Shown here: one piece after another, positions 22,501-35,600 of the stretch | Numbering within the stretch: the stretch's first letter is position 1 | Layout: every line of letters starts with the position of its first letter | Source: Argopecten irradians | Taxonomy: Eukaryota; Mollusca; Bivalvia; Pectinida; Pectinidae | Assembly: GCF_041381155.1 (NCBI RefSeq) | Contig: NC_091147.1 | Coordinates: forward strand, 15,723,318 to 15,787,317 | Reading direction: 5' to 3' | Length of the DNA: 64,000 bases | Notes under the pieces: model-generated | What the model was told of the DNA's origin: nothing | Database searches by the model: none | The model's input: only the letters and a program-made list of their open reading frames with translations | Made by a program: the position numbers and the translations under genes

Positions 22501-25500
22501 AAATGATTTGATTTTTTTTAATCCTGCTGCACTTCACCTGTAACTCTATTGCTTAATGATAAGGAATGTAAAACTGCTAAAAATGGTTTTATTATCAATC
22601 AAACATTTTTCATTATATAAGAGCATTATTGATTTATCAATAAAAACAGTTTCGACTTAAATTGAATCTTTTGCTTGTATCTAACTGGTGATTCGTGGTC
22701 CGATCTGTGAATCATCAACCTCGAATCGTGGATCGGATCGGATCGCCACATGTTAGACAATCCACAGCCCTACTGGATATACACATCTTAAAATGTTAAA
22801 AATGGTAATAAACTGATATTTTATCTTTATATCTACAACAAGTGCATTTGCAAATATAAGTGTTGGTTATATTTTTGACATGGAAAATTTTGACATCCTT
22901 ATAACACTGTAATTATACTGTGCTGATGTGATTTATAATATGCTGATACAATCAGAGATCAACTCAATAGGTACTGTTCCCAAAGCAGAAGACCACTCCG
23001 GAATGATAGCTTTAAATGTAATTGAGTTAACGGAATGTAAGCGTAAAGGATGGCATCTTGATGGTTGCCGGCTGTCCACGGTATGATATAATTACAAAGA
23101 AATAAAGGAAACAGTAACAAGGATTGATAGAACTCACCGGTGTCATAAGTCAGACATAACTCATTTATATAAAATATAATTGCCCTTTCCCAACAATGAT
23201 TCAAACGAAATTTGGTTGCCATCCATTCAAGGGTTAAAGAGGAGTATGATTTTAAAGCTAAAATTAAGACAAGAATTCCATGACTCTTGCAAATATTGAC
23301 GGATTTTGACGCTGACATAGTTATATCTAAGTGTCGCCCTTGTGTTGCAGGCGACACAAAAATTAAGATGTATCAAACCAAACATGGTTGAAATTTGATT
23401 TGCAGTTAAGGAGTAGCGTCATGACTAGGGTCATAAGGGAACCTATGTTATGCTGTCTGAAATTTGAGACAGATCCCTTCAATACAATATATTTCAATTT
23501 TCACTGAAGTTGGACTCAATTAAACTTCTTAAAAATTCCGGTTTAATTTGCTCATGAACTTGGGTATGAACTTGGGTATCTTAACATCGGTTTTCGCGCA
23601 AGAAAATATTTTATCTAGACCTACGTTTGCCTAAGAAGGCATAGGCCTACATGCAGCTTCCTACTAGGCCTAGGCATATCTAAAAAGCGGAATTTTTTTA
23701 AAAGTGCAAATATTACGGACAGATTTCTACATTTTTAAAAGTACTTTTTATGAACTTTCGTTTTACTGTCTCTTGTGTATCGTTCGAGTCAGCAACATTG
23801 CCTACCGAAGAAAAATAAAATGTGCCATGTCCCTGTGTGACGTGTGTCGAAACTATGTTAGAACGTCTCAGTTACAAATAAATGATGAAGCCTAAACGGC
23901 GATAAGAAATAGGATATAAAAGTCAATGAGTGTTGATTTACCTTTAATCAGTTGTTTAAACAAACCACTAGAACTTTTCCTTTGCCATCACGTTACGGTG
24001 ATTCCATTTTGAATCGAAACGGGAGACAACAGTATCACGAGTCTAAACATTATTCTTCCGCATGTTCGGCGGACCATTTTTGCAATCACTTCTAAATCTA
24101 TTGGAAATGTTTTATGTTTCATCTGGATTACATTGGTAATTAAGTTGTTTCTAATTAAATGTATGACAAATTGTAATATTTGCGATATTTATTCATAATT
24201 AGTTGTATTCTAATGACACACTATTTTCTTACGACTCTTGTTTTACACATAGATTTGCACAAGCCCAGAAACTCGCAATTTTAAAAAAATCTATAGACTA
24301 ATACAATTGATATTTGAAATACAAGGACTGAATCTTGGTTTGGTGGTTTCATGGGGTGATGAATTGAGTTGCTCTTGAAACAAAATTCAACATGAACTGC
24401 GTCGCAGTTCAATCAATTTGTTTTACAGTAGTCCAAAACCAAGGCCGACATATTATAGACAATTTACAGTCATTCATGAGCAGCACATTTCGCAGTCGGC
24501 CCATTTCAGGAGTGTCCTTTCTGCCATCTTGGAAGGTTTAGCATTATATCTTCAACGCAGAAGAAGAAGGGCATGCTAACAGACCGGTAATTCTGGAATT
24601 AGAATGGCACAAATTGAGTTGACCTCAAATGTTGAAACAACATGGCATCTAAACTTTTAACCTACAGGCCTAAGAGTATTATATTTCTGGTATAAATCTC
24701 TTGACAGATGTTCTTTTATGGTTTCAGGAAGTTACTAAGCTTAGTGAAAAACTCTTCTGTGTTCAGTCACAGAAGGGACCCGGAGTAATAGAAGTGACAG
24801 GTGCAGTAAAATGCCTTACTTGCAATTCCTGCAAGGTTCATTGCCTGCACCTGTCAAAGTTTCTGGAACTCCATGGATCCAATGACAACGATTCCATTAA
24901 AACCGGATCATATCAGCCAAAATGTTATTCTACACTGCGTATTCCTTTTGTGTCGACACCTACGATGCAAGAGGTTTACAAGCTATCACCTGTAGATAGA
25001 GTTTCCTTGGTGCAGCAACTGGTCTCTAAAAACGAAGTACCATCTAGACCTATCCAGTGCATAAATTGTGGTGTTGACCTTGAAGGCTCTGAGGAAAACT
25101 ATACCACTGCACTTCTACTAACCAGTGGAATTGTGGAATTGGAAGGTATTTTATTAGGTCTCTACAATGAAATATGTGGAAAATCAGAGCATATATAATA
25201 AATCTGTCCATTGATCTCCATTGAATGAAAAAAATGTGAATTTTTCAATAGATTCAATAACATAGAAGTACGTTATAAATGAACAAGCTAAATACCAGTA
25301 TTTTCTTGTATGCAATCACACTTTGTAATCTTTCAACCATTCATATAAATATTACCATACATATGGACAAGCCGGCCAACAGACTTTCTTTGATGTTGGA
25401 CTGCAAGATAAGCTAGTGATAGTGATTGATAACCTATTTAGAAAATGCAGTAAAAGAATTAACTATGAGTGTAATATTTCACAGATTTAAATATGTACTT

Positions 25501-28500
25501 TTTTTTTTTTAGTTTCCAGTAGGAAATGTTCAAAATGCAAGAGTCTTAACCCAATTGATGGCATTCAAGCATGTTTGATCAACATGGGCAACTACATGGT
25601 TTGCCATGAGATACTTAGGAAATACCTTTATTATTTCCTTTCTGGAAGGTAATGTAACATTCAGATTTTTCGAGCAAGTTTGAGTTTTTCCAGATACTGT
25701 AAACCAACTTTTATTCTTGGCTACAATTTTTCTTAAATCTGTTTTCAAAAAGGGTTTGCGGAGATTAACTTATTGAAACAGACTACCTGGTATAGACGTA
25801 CTTTCATTACTTTCCCTTGAATTAAAGTATTTACGATGTGTTACATATCTCCTATTGTAAAACAAAGTATAGCTTTAGTTTTTTTAGGACAAACATTTTG
25901 GTATTAGCATTGTAAGACATAACATATGCCATGAAAATCATTCACTTGAACCTATAGGTACACCTTCAAAAACAATCACAATATACATGTGTAGCATTAA
26001 GCTAAAAATACTGAGACTTGAGAAAACTCTGGAAAAGATTAAAGAGAATCTGTTTGTCAAAACTGAACTTACCCTTCTGATCAAAAGTTCCTCACAGAAA
26101 TTAAAGGAAACCATCAAGACCTGATAAAACATCAAAAAAGAGTAAAGAGGATGTCTTTGTCACAAAAACGAAACAAATGGGTTGTTGATGATTTCCATCT
26201 GGTGTGTCAATAGTCATGGCACAAACATTGCATCATGCTAACAGAGCATTTTTGAACTATACAGTCATACATATGTATTGATAATAATTCGTGAATAAAA
26301 GTTGGTTTACAGGTAGATATTTTTTTGTGAGAAATTAAATCAATAAATTACAAGAATCCCAGAGGGATCTTGGTGCCCACCAAAGAATGATCTATGTCTG
26401 ACAATGGAAAGAGGAATCTATTCTGTGCTTTTCAAATTTTTACTTCATATTAATACATATTAAATTTGAGAAAGATCCTTTCAATACTTTCTGAAATATA
26501 TAACACTAACAAACTTTAATTATCAAAATCCAATATGGCTACATGTCGGCCATCTTGTTGACAAATCGGTTCGAAAATGCAATATGCACAACTAAGGTCC
26601 TAGGGAAATAAACACATACAAGAGATCCAGCAATCCAAGATGGCTGCCTGATCTATGTCTGACAATGGAAAGATGGATCTTTTCTCTACTTTTGAAACTT
26701 TTTCAAACATACTACATATAAAATTTGAGACAGATCGTTTCAGTACTTTCTGAGAAATAGCAGTAACAAACTTCAACTATGAAAATTCAAGATGGCTCCT
26801 TGGCGGCTGTCTTGTTGATCAATCGGTCCCAAATCGCAATAGGCATAACTAGGGTCCTAGGGGAACCTACATATTGAATTTAAGTAAGATCCCTTAAGCC
26901 CTTTCTGAGAAATAGCGGTAACAAGAAATGTTAAGGGACGGAAGGACGGACGGACGATGGACCATGGACTAAAAGCGATTTGAATAGCTCACCATCTGAT
27001 GATGGTTGGCTAAAAAGCATGCATATACTTATTATGTTATTACCATGCTTTTTATTTTCAAACAATTGCAAACTATTTATGACATTCGATTATATATTAC
27101 TGCTCTTTCATTTTATAAGGACATGTGTAAATATATACATGTAGTTAGATTTGCATTATAAATCAATTCATTTGAGAAATAATAATGAAATCTAACTACA
27201 TGTATATATATAAAATTTACATATGTCCCTTTATAATTAATGAAAGAGCAGTAATCGCAATGTCGGATGAATACAAACCCATTGCGCTACATTGAATATG
27301 TAGGTATCCACTTTAGTTGACACCGTTTTTAACACAATCCACGGTTCAATCCCTGTATGATGTCATTTACGGGTAGATATCTGAAAATTTAAAACAAGAG
27401 ATTATAAACAATATATCATTCTACTACACAGTCTGGATTTTTATACGAGTCATTATCAGAAGTTGTCACTGTTTTATTATTTTCCTGTTCATGTCAATAT
27501 GCCAACCTCTTATGAGGAAAAATCATTTGATCAAAATAGAAAACACTAATGAAAGGATCAAAACATGGGTCATACAGATTAAACATATAATAAGTAGGAA
27601 TGTCAAACTGGTCAGAAGAATCCAAGTAAGCGGTTAATCAATGAACCTATGATTAACATCATAATATTATACTTAAGCATTGATGTCACTATTTATTGGG
27701 GTATGAAAATAAATACCTTAAATATCCCCTTCCCCCCTTTTGCCAAACCGATAATCGATCATGTCCAATGCAACCTCGGATGATACTGCATATCTTTGGC
27801 CATCCTGACTACCATAGTTACCAACTTAGCAACCAACACTATTTTAAATTTGACGATTAACATGTAAAATTATACTTCTTTATATATGTAAATATATAGA
27901 TTGAACTTTGTTTTGATTTCTAATTCTTCCAGGTCAACGATCTTTACAGAGTACTCAACATTGAAGTTGTTTTATGAAGATCAAGGTATATTGGACTTCA
28001 GCAATAAATTTTCGTACAACAACTTCAAATGGTCATGGTATGCCTTTTTGGAACTGCTTGAAATTGACTACGAAACTGGATTTGAATGTCCGGATTGTGG
28101 AGAAGATCCTGATACATTGATCATGGATGCAACAAGTGTTTCATTCAGGAAAGAGCTGGCATCCTGGTCTGTTCTAGAGAACCTCCAAAATCCTCCAAAA
28201 CCTAGCAAAAGAGACAAAACAAGGTACCAGTACATTAAAAAAAAAGGCTTTTAACCAAATTTTTCATTAAGCATTAAAATCATTATACAGAAGTGGTTGC
28301 TACATGTGTTATATTAAAATAAGATTTTACTATTCACTAAGATGCCTCATTACCTTGTATTTGTCACAGTGATGTTTATCTCTACAGTGCCGATAGTGGT
28401 GGTGTGCCGTACGTCATACATTACAATATAAAGTAGAGTACATTGTAGGCCTGAGGTAGTTTACATTTTATAGAATTACACTGTAGTATGTTGAAGTACG

Positions 28501-31500
28501 ACAGCCTGTATTGTTTACGACAAAATATGCTTCCAAACCTCACCGAGATAAAATACAAATCACACTGCAGTAAAAATAACGATAATGATATTGTTATATT
28601 ACTGTATTTTAACTTGGATACTGGAACTGCCAGAAAAAAAATATGATACAGGTAACAATTGTTTCGTAGACTTTTAACGGAAAAGTACTTGTATCAGAAG
28701 ACACTGGGATATTAAAATCACATCAAAATCTCAAATAACAAACTATATTCTCTATTCAATTAATGCCACCTGCTGGCACCATTGAGATAACATCACTAAC
28801 ACTGTGACCAAGTAGGACCGATAGGGCCTACTCAAACATACGTACTAATAGTTATGTTATTTTTTTTTTTTTTGTAGAAATCAGGAACGTACTTTTTTAA
28901 GTAAACCACTTTGCAACTTCTTGTCCTCTTTGGTTAGTAAGGGTGGAGTGGAGAAGAGTCGCTGGCCTCTTTTCCTGTCACAGCTGGAGGAAGAGTGTCC
29001 CGTCGTTGTCCCCCTTATGAAAGTGATTCAAGAAACTGATGGAATTTTGATAAAGGGAGAAAAGATGTATTATATCGGCTTGTGGCAGGACTTCCTAAGA
29101 TGTCTGGCGAGCTCCTACCCATTTTGTTCCTTCATCACAACCTCCGATGAAGTCCACAATGTATTGAAAAGGATGTGCAATCCTGATTTTGCAAAGAATG
29201 ATACAGATGTATCAATTCTCCAGCACAATGTTCCCGTAATTTTCCATCTGATGATGAACCTTCACGATAGTTTTCCAAGAAAAGAGTTCTGTAACATGTT
29301 AGATGCGATGATAGTCAAATCGCTATCTCCTTTTGACACTTCAACAGAAGTGCTTGATAATGGAGCTGTCAGCGAAAACATTTCACACTTTCCTTCTCTG
29401 GCGATCAAAAGAGGACGAGGGTCTTTTTCTGCAGATAAACAGATCTTCAAAAACCAATGCTCAAAAAGCTCTACCGGCCATCCATCTCTTCTGCCTGGAG
29501 TTTTCACACTTTTCTGTAAACATGGTAATTAGACATAGTTTGACTAATAAAACCCAATTTTTTCTACAACTTTTTTCAAGTGAAACATCTGAAATATTAC
29601 AGATTATTCGATGTTGTCTGCTTTTAAAAAAAATGTATGTCCAAAATGTAACTATTCATAGTTTGAAGGAAGAAAATAACTGATACAAAGAAATCAAAAT
29701 GTTCAAAAATATGCGAAAATATGTGCTAGGAGCAGTACTGGGTCGCGACCAGTTACCGTGATTTTCTCGAGGTTTTTTAAGGGTTTTGTCAAAACTAACA
29801 CACAGAAGGCGTTGAAAATTGACATGAATTATCTTTAGTCCAAGATACTTCAGTAACAATAGTCGTTGTTTAATTTTGATAATATCTTTTTTGACCAGAC
29901 GCCATTTATTTTCACCGCTAATTGGTGTACAGTTGACGATACTTACAGGACCAGTTACCGTGATTTCAAAATGGAAAGGAAATGCGCTTTTAAAAACATG
30001 CTTATTGCACCAAAACTTAGTTTGTGTTTCACTAAAGCGACCAACATCTATTTGATATCTATTAGTGGAATAATATAATCGTAATGCATGGTTATTTTGG
30101 GATCCAGTGACTGATCGAAAGAATCACGGAAAAAACGACTGTCTAAAGGTGCGTTCGATAGGTGACCGGGGAATCACTAAAAACAGGATTCAGCTCTGGG
30201 CAGGAGTAAAATTAGACAAACAAAAGTGTAAACGACCTAAAACTTACAGAAATTCAATGCATACATATTAATTTATTTTGTTTGAAAAAATGGTAAACAC
30301 AAGACGTCTTAACCAGGTAAAAACTACCTTCTGTTTTACGATCCTGTCCATCCATGCCCGATCGGTAATTTGCCATATACCCATTATTTTGCATACTTTG
30401 ACCTACTTTGATGCAGACGAATTTTGGAAACGACAAACAAACAAAATTAACGATGATTTCATGAAATTTCAGGATTAAAATGCAAGTAAGTCATGATTTC
30501 AAGCTATCCCCCGCTGTGATTTAGTGTTGCAAACTTTGATTTCAAAAGGAAAACGTAGGTGTGTTGGCAATATCGGTTGCAAATGAACAATTTTTTGTTG
30601 AATGGACACTTGCATGGCTACCGTGATTTAGCTGTTTAAAAAAATCCAAAAAATTGTGCGGGAGATAGAGTATGCGCAGAAATCACGGTAATTGGTACAT
30701 CACGGTAACTGGTCGCGACCCAGTACCCTCAGTACATCCAGAACTTTGATCTCCAACACCAACGCTGTAAAAATCAATAATTCATGTGTCATTTTTTAGC
30801 ATAACAACTAATATGATAATTATAAACTACTTTCAGGTAAAATAACAAAGCTAGTTTATATCTACAGGCAACAAATTACCTTTAACTAATAAACTATGCT
30901 ATAGGCCTATGGTAGGAACATATGTCTAGCCCAAATCGCTGTCCAAGTCTAGTTACGCAATGACAATTAGGTTATGAACTAACGAATACATTTTTTTCAA
31001 TCTTATTCTGTCGATGAAACATATTTTTCTGTTATATTTGAAAGTGTGTTCTTACCTGTATAAGACATACCTAACGTGAATTCTCGGCTGTAGCGCGTCG
31101 ATCCGCTCTTTGGAATTTCTGATTTGGGGTTTCCGATAGCTAACCAAGGGCACTTAGGTCACACACTACCGATTATTATATCTATGAATTTTCATCAAAC
31201 TGCTTCTGATAATCGAAAGGCCATGATGTGGTCTGATATTAGGCCTAACGTGATAGGGTAAATGGTGACACTCATCCATACGGCCAAATAAATGTATATT
31301 GCACTGTATGGTCCGAAGGCCCCATAGTCCGAAGGCCCGTTAGTCCGAAAATGAGTAAATCGGTCTATTGCAATCTACAGTCTATAGTTGTTTCCACTAT
31401 AAACGTTTAATTCATGCTTTGTAAATATAGTTATGTATATTTCAAAAATTAAACAAAAATAAGCAAAAAAAATCTGCTATGTAGTGTATGTATAGGCCTA

Positions 31501-32486
31501 TATTTCCGATAGCATGATGTGATGACTGATAAATGGCTACTATAACTTGGTTCAAACGAATGACCTTGTTTTTCATTTTGTTTTGTTCTTACATGTAGGT
31601 GTGTGCTATGGCTTTGAAGTTATGAAATATCACGAGTCGCCAAATGTTCCGTTCACTATTCTCCGCAGTAGATTCCAGAAAGGTAACTATTTATTATACA
31701 TGTACATCAGTGTACATGTGTTTTAAGTGGGATAAAAATACAATAAGGTCAAATAAAATTATATGCGTTGTTCGTCGTAGTTTATACATGTTTAATAAAA
31801 CAACTGTTCATCTTCGACACTCCAGGGTTACTATCACTGACACTAAATATATCCTACACTGTCTCATAGTCTTACGAAAGCCGATTGAGCTCATTTTAGA
31901 AGAAGAAGAAGAAGAATAGCATAGAGTTAAGAAATATAATTCCAATTTTATTTTTTGTTATCTTTATTTCAGCTCCAAGCCTTGTTGTGTATGACAATGC
32001 ATGTAACCTGCATACTTATTGCCTGAACAGAGATCCTTTGTTTTTCAAGGACACCCAATTCCGTGTTGATGCACTTCATTTTAGAAACCATAAAGGTATC
32101 AATTAATTGTTTTTCTAAGATTTCATCAATATTATTAGACACGTGTAGTGCGATATAAATCGATTAATATCTTTGCATTAGAACAAAAAAAAATCATCTG
32201 TTAGCAATCTGTTAGCAATCTTAAATCTTGATATGTCTGTTTTCACCACGAATTTGATTTGGTAATCTCATTGTGTTTTTCAGCATGTGGACCCAGTTAT
32301 GAGTTAAAAGGTTATCCACAACACCAAAGTCTAAATTCACAAGTGGTGGAGCAGTCAAATGCTCGCTTACAGAGGATCAAGAGCCAGCTGTCTTATATGA
32401 CTCAGAACAACTTTATGAGTCATTGCAAATTTTATCTTTGGGCACAAAACAGAAAAATTGTAGTCAAAAATGCCAACTCCATTTGA
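16586..32486 (+). CDS. KDZ-superfamily (Zisupton-like) DDE transposase, twelve exons, intact
   Basis: Exons: 16586-16774, 18320-18490, 18883-19021, 19525-19623, 21621-21664, 24728-25145, 25513-25648, 27933-28223, 28878-29524, 31599-31682, 31973-32095, 32284-32486. All splice phases agree, giving 847 residues without a stop. Order: a basic start with PRKRK; a SWIM-like zinc finger split over exons 3-4 (CSC...CHH); Cys/His pairs in exon 6 (CLTCNSCKVHCLH) and exon 7 (CSKCKSLNP); CPDCG just before the first catalytic Asp (IMDATS, about residue 464); LLPGVFTLFCKHG; the second Asp in VVYDNACNLH (about 747); and the Glu in NSQVVEQSNARLQR (about 803). This D-D-E layout, with YDNACNLH and NSQ..EQ.N, is my recollection of KDZ transposases, which cut and paste DNA. 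It is convergent with the Ulp1 gene. A domesticated HMGXB3-type relative is the alternative; I see no HMG box. Introns hold many later insertions. Confidence 0.87.
17755..18030. repeat. GAGGCCC / CACCTG dispersed bivalve repeat
   Basis: It begins ACAAGAGGCCCAGAGGGCCT, continues GTATCGCTCACCTGG and ends CCAGGTGAGCT, so the edges can pair. Relatives in this window lie at 41062, 44952, 46131, 53834 and 54345. Such copies are very common in bivalve genomes (recollection). Confidence 0.7.
18045..18185. repeat. Palindromic foldback element
   Basis: TAAGATTCTTAAGCTGTCAA faces its near-inverse TTGACAGCTTAAGC..AGAATCTTA across a short loop, with further pairing of GTGGTGAGA and TCTCACACC outside. It has no coding capacity and is likely a small MITE. 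Confidence 0.65.
19856..21365 (+). mobile_element. Penelope-like retroelement fossil, truncated
   Basis: This sits in the KDZ intron between exons 4 and 5. A ~50-bp outer arm at 19862-19915 (AGAGCGAGTCCAACACGG...) recurs inverted at 21306-21360, as expected for inverted Penelope terminal repeats. Between them are pieces of the region N-terminal to the reverse transcriptase: LSECLSFCPTPGP, PFRPASGWTPRKG and VIKPADKGGAIVVQSWDDYI, all typical of Penelope proteins. The catalytic core and the endonuclease are not seen. It is a broken copy with several disruptions. The well-matched arms suggest it is not extremely old, but I cannot date it. The 3' part carries a hammerhead-ribozyme motif. Confidence 0.82.
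21254..21298 (+). ncRNA. Hammerhead ribozyme motif in the Penelope terminal repeat
   Basis: Helix I: GTTGTT (21254-21259) pairs perfectly with AACAAC (21293-21298). Core: CTGAGGA (21260-21266). Helix II: GACTC/GAGTC (21268-21272, 21278-21282) with loop GCTTA. Then GAAA (21283-21286) and the self-complementary ACATGT as a minimal helix III. The predicted cleavage site follows C21292 in GTC. One extra C (21267) sits between the core and helix II. Hammerheads with very short helix III are known from Penelope-like elements, which fits the surrounding fossil. Confidence 0.75.
21801..22772. mobile_element. hAT-type non-autonomous element with 8-bp target duplication
   Basis: It starts TAGGGCTGTAACGAG and ends ACAGCCCTA, and is flanked on both sides by CTGGATAT (21793-21800 and 22773-22780), a perfect 8-bp target duplication. 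Near the left end is GAGTACTCGAGTATTC. No transposase frame is present in its 972 bp. An 8-bp duplication and short CAGGGCTGT-like ends fit the hAT superfamily. It sits inside the KDZ gene's fifth intron. Confidence 0.85.
22773..24727. other. Remainder of KDZ intron 5
   Basis: No host exon is visible. About 22940-23540 carries degenerate dispersed-repeat sequence (GAGACAGATCCCTTCAATAC-type phrases). About 23930-24080 is locally richer in CG pairs, without a convincing frame. Confidence 0.4.
26345..27015. repeat. Dispersed repeat with GACGGACGG tail in KDZ intron 7
   Basis: Repeated phrases (GATCTATGTCTGACAATGGA, GAGACAGATC.CTTCA, CAAGATGGCTGCC) end in a GGACGGAAGGACGGACGGAC tract and CACCATCTGATGATGGTTGG. 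The same family lies at 39615-40250, and fragments lie at 15110-15425, 9000 and 53405-53535. No reverse transcriptase is seen; it may be a non-autonomous element. Confidence 0.65.
27093..27256. repeat. Palindromic MITE with ~60-bp arms
   Basis: ATTACTGCTCTTTCATT...ATACATGTAGTTAGATTT is followed, across a ~35-bp loop, by its inverse ending AATGAAAGAGCAGTAAT. It is non-coding and lies in KDZ intron 7. Confidence 0.75.
29735..30726. mobile_element. ~1-kb element with palindrome-bearing inverted ends
   Basis: The left end TACTGGGTCGCGACCAGTTA is matched by the inverse TAACTGGTCGCGACCCAGTA at the right end. The match continues as ACCGTGAT/ATCACGGT. GGTCGCGACC is itself a perfect palindrome, so each end can fold alone. 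Internal ACCAGTTACCGTGATTTC and ATCACGGTAATTGG copies echo the ends. No transposase or clear target duplication is seen. It lies in KDZ intron 9. Confidence 0.7.
30727..31598. other. Rest of KDZ intron 9
   Basis: No gene is visible. At about 31310-31355 GTCCGAAGGCCC is repeated in short tandem (ATGGTCCGAAGGCCCCATAG...), a tiny GC-rich motif in AT-rich surroundings. Confidence 0.45.
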
Positions 32487-32606
32487 AATTTCCTACTATC
32501 AAGTTAACAAAGATGTTTGCAAACAATCTGTACCTCTATTGAGATAAGGTGGACAATTGGAATCATTTCGATGTATTGGCGCAGTGGTAGTCAACTAATT
32601 AATACG

Positions 32607-35600
32607 TTGATCCGCGTTATGAAAGTTTATAAGGCATGTATACCACCACATCGACTTGTCACCACATGATAACGTCTGTATTTGATGTCTATAAGGTGTG
32701 TATGTCACCACATCGACTTGTCACCACATGATAACGTCTGTATTTGATGTCTATAAGGTGTGTATGTCACCACATCGACTTGTCACCACATGATAACGTC
32801 TGTATTTGATGTTTATAAGGCGTGTATACCACCACATCGACTTGTCACCACATGATAACGTCTGTATTTGATGTTTATAAGGCGTATGTACCACATCGAC
32901 TTGTCACCACATGATAACCACCACATCGACTTGTCACCACATGATAACGTCTGTATTTGATGTTTATAAGGCGTGTATGTCACCACATCGACTTGTCACC
33001 ACATGATAACGTCTGTATTGTATTTGATGTCTATAAGGTGTGTATGTCACCACATCGACTTGTCACCACATGATAACGTCTGTATTTGATGTCTATAAGG
33101 TGTGTATGTCACCACATCGACTTGTCACCACTGTAACGTCTGTATTTGATGTTATAAGGCGTGTATGTACCACCACATCGACTTGTCACCACATGATAAC
33201 GTCTGTATTTGATGTTATATAAGGCGTGTATGTCACCACATCGACTTGTCACCACATGATAACGTCTGTATTTGATGTTTATAAGGCGTGTATGTCACCA
33301 CATCGACTTGTCACCACATGATAACGTCTGTATTTGATGTTTATAAGGCGTGTATGTCACCACATCGACTTGTCACCACATGATAACGTCTGTATTTGAT
33401 GTTTATAAGGCGTGTATGTACACCACATCGACTTGTCACCACATGATAACGTCTGTATTTGATGTTTATAAGGGTGTATGTCACCACATCGACTTGTCAC
33501 CACATGATAACGTCTGTATTTGATGTTTATAAGGCGTGTATGTCACCACATCGACTTGTCACCACATGATAACGTCTGTATTTGATGTTATAAGGCGTGT
33601 ATGTCACCACATCGACTTGTCACCACATGATAACGTCTGTATTTGATGTTTATAAGGCGTGTATGTCACCACATCGACTTGTCACCACATGATAACGTCT
33701 GTATTTGATGTTTATAAGGCGTGTATGTCACCACATCGACTTGTCACCACATGATAACGTCTGTATTTGATGTTTATAAGGCGTGTATGTCACCACATCG
33801 ACTTGTCACCACATGATAACGTCTGTATTTGATGTTTATAAGGCGTGTATGTCACCACATCGACTTGTCACCACATGATAACGTCTGTATTTGATGTTTA
33901 TAAGGCGTGTATGTCACCACATCGACTTGTCACCACATGATAACGTCTGTATTTGATGTTTATAAGGCGTGTATGTCACCACATCGACTTGTCACCACAT
34001 GATAACGTCTGTATTTGATGTTTATAAGGCGTGTATGTCACCACATCGACTTGTCACCACATGATAACGTCTGTATTTGATGTTTATAAGGCGTGTATGT
34101 CACCACATCGACTTGTCACCACATGATAACGTCTGTATTTGATGTTTATAAGGCGTGTATGTCACCACATCGACTTGTCACCACATGATAACGTCTGTAT
34201 TTGATGTTTATAAGGCGTGTATGTCACCACATCGACTTGTCACCACATGATAACGTCTGTATTTGATGTTTATAAGGCGTGTATGTCACCCACATCGACT
34301 TGTCACCACATGATAACGTCTGTATTTGATGTTTATAAGGCGTGTATGTCACCACATCGACTTGTCACCACATGATAACGTCTGTATTTGATGTTTATAA
34401 GGCGTGTATGTCACCACATCGACTTGTCACCACATGATAACGTCTGTATTTGATGTTTATAAGGCGTGTATGTCACCACATCGACTTGTCACCACATGAT
34501 AACGTCTGTATTTGATGTTTATAAGGCGTGTATGTCACCACATCGACTTGTCACCACATGATAACGTCTGTATTTGATGTTTATAAGGCGTGTATGTCAC
34601 CACATCGACTTGTCACCACATGATAACGTCTGTATTTGATGTTTATAAGGCGTGTATACCACCACATCGACTTGTCACCACATGATAACGTCTGTATTTG
34701 ATGTTTATAAGGCGTGTATGTCACCACATCGACTTGTCACCACATGATAACGTCTGTATTTGATGTTTATAAGGCGTGTATGTCACCACATCGACTTGTC
34801 ACCACATGATAACGTCTGTATTTGATGTTTATAAGGCGTGTATGTCACCACATCGACTTGTCACCACATGATAACGTCTGTATTTGATGTTTATAAGGCG
34901 TGTATGTCACCACATCGACTTGTCACCACATGATAACGTCTGTATTTGATGTTTATAAGGCGTGTATGTCACCACATCGACTTGTCACCACATGATAACG
35001 TCTGTATTTGATGTCTATAAGGTGTGTATGTCACCACATCGACTTGTCACCACATGATAACGTCTGTATTTGATGTCTATAAGGCGTGTATGTCACCACA
35101 TCGACTTGTCACCACATGATAACGTCTGTATTTGATGTTTATAAGGCGTGTATGTCACCACATCGACTTGTCACCACATGATAACGTCTGTATTTGATGT
35201 TTATAAGGCGTGTATGTCACCACATCGACTTGTCACCACATGATAACGTCTGTATTTGATGTTATAAGGCGTGTATGTCACCACATCGACTTGTCACCAC
35301 ATGATAACGTCTGTATTTGATGTTTATAAGGCGTGTATGTCACCACATCGACTTGTCACCACATGATAACGTCTGTATTTGATGTTTATAAGGCGTGTAT
35401 GTCACCACATCGACTTGTCACCACATGATAACGTCTGTATTTGATGTTTATAAGGCGTGTATACACCACATCGACTTGTCACCACACATGATAACGTCTG
35501 TATTTGATGTTTATAAGGCGTGTATGTCACCACATCGACTTGTCACCACATGATAACGTCTGTATTTGATGTTTATAAGGCGTGTATGTCACCACATCGA

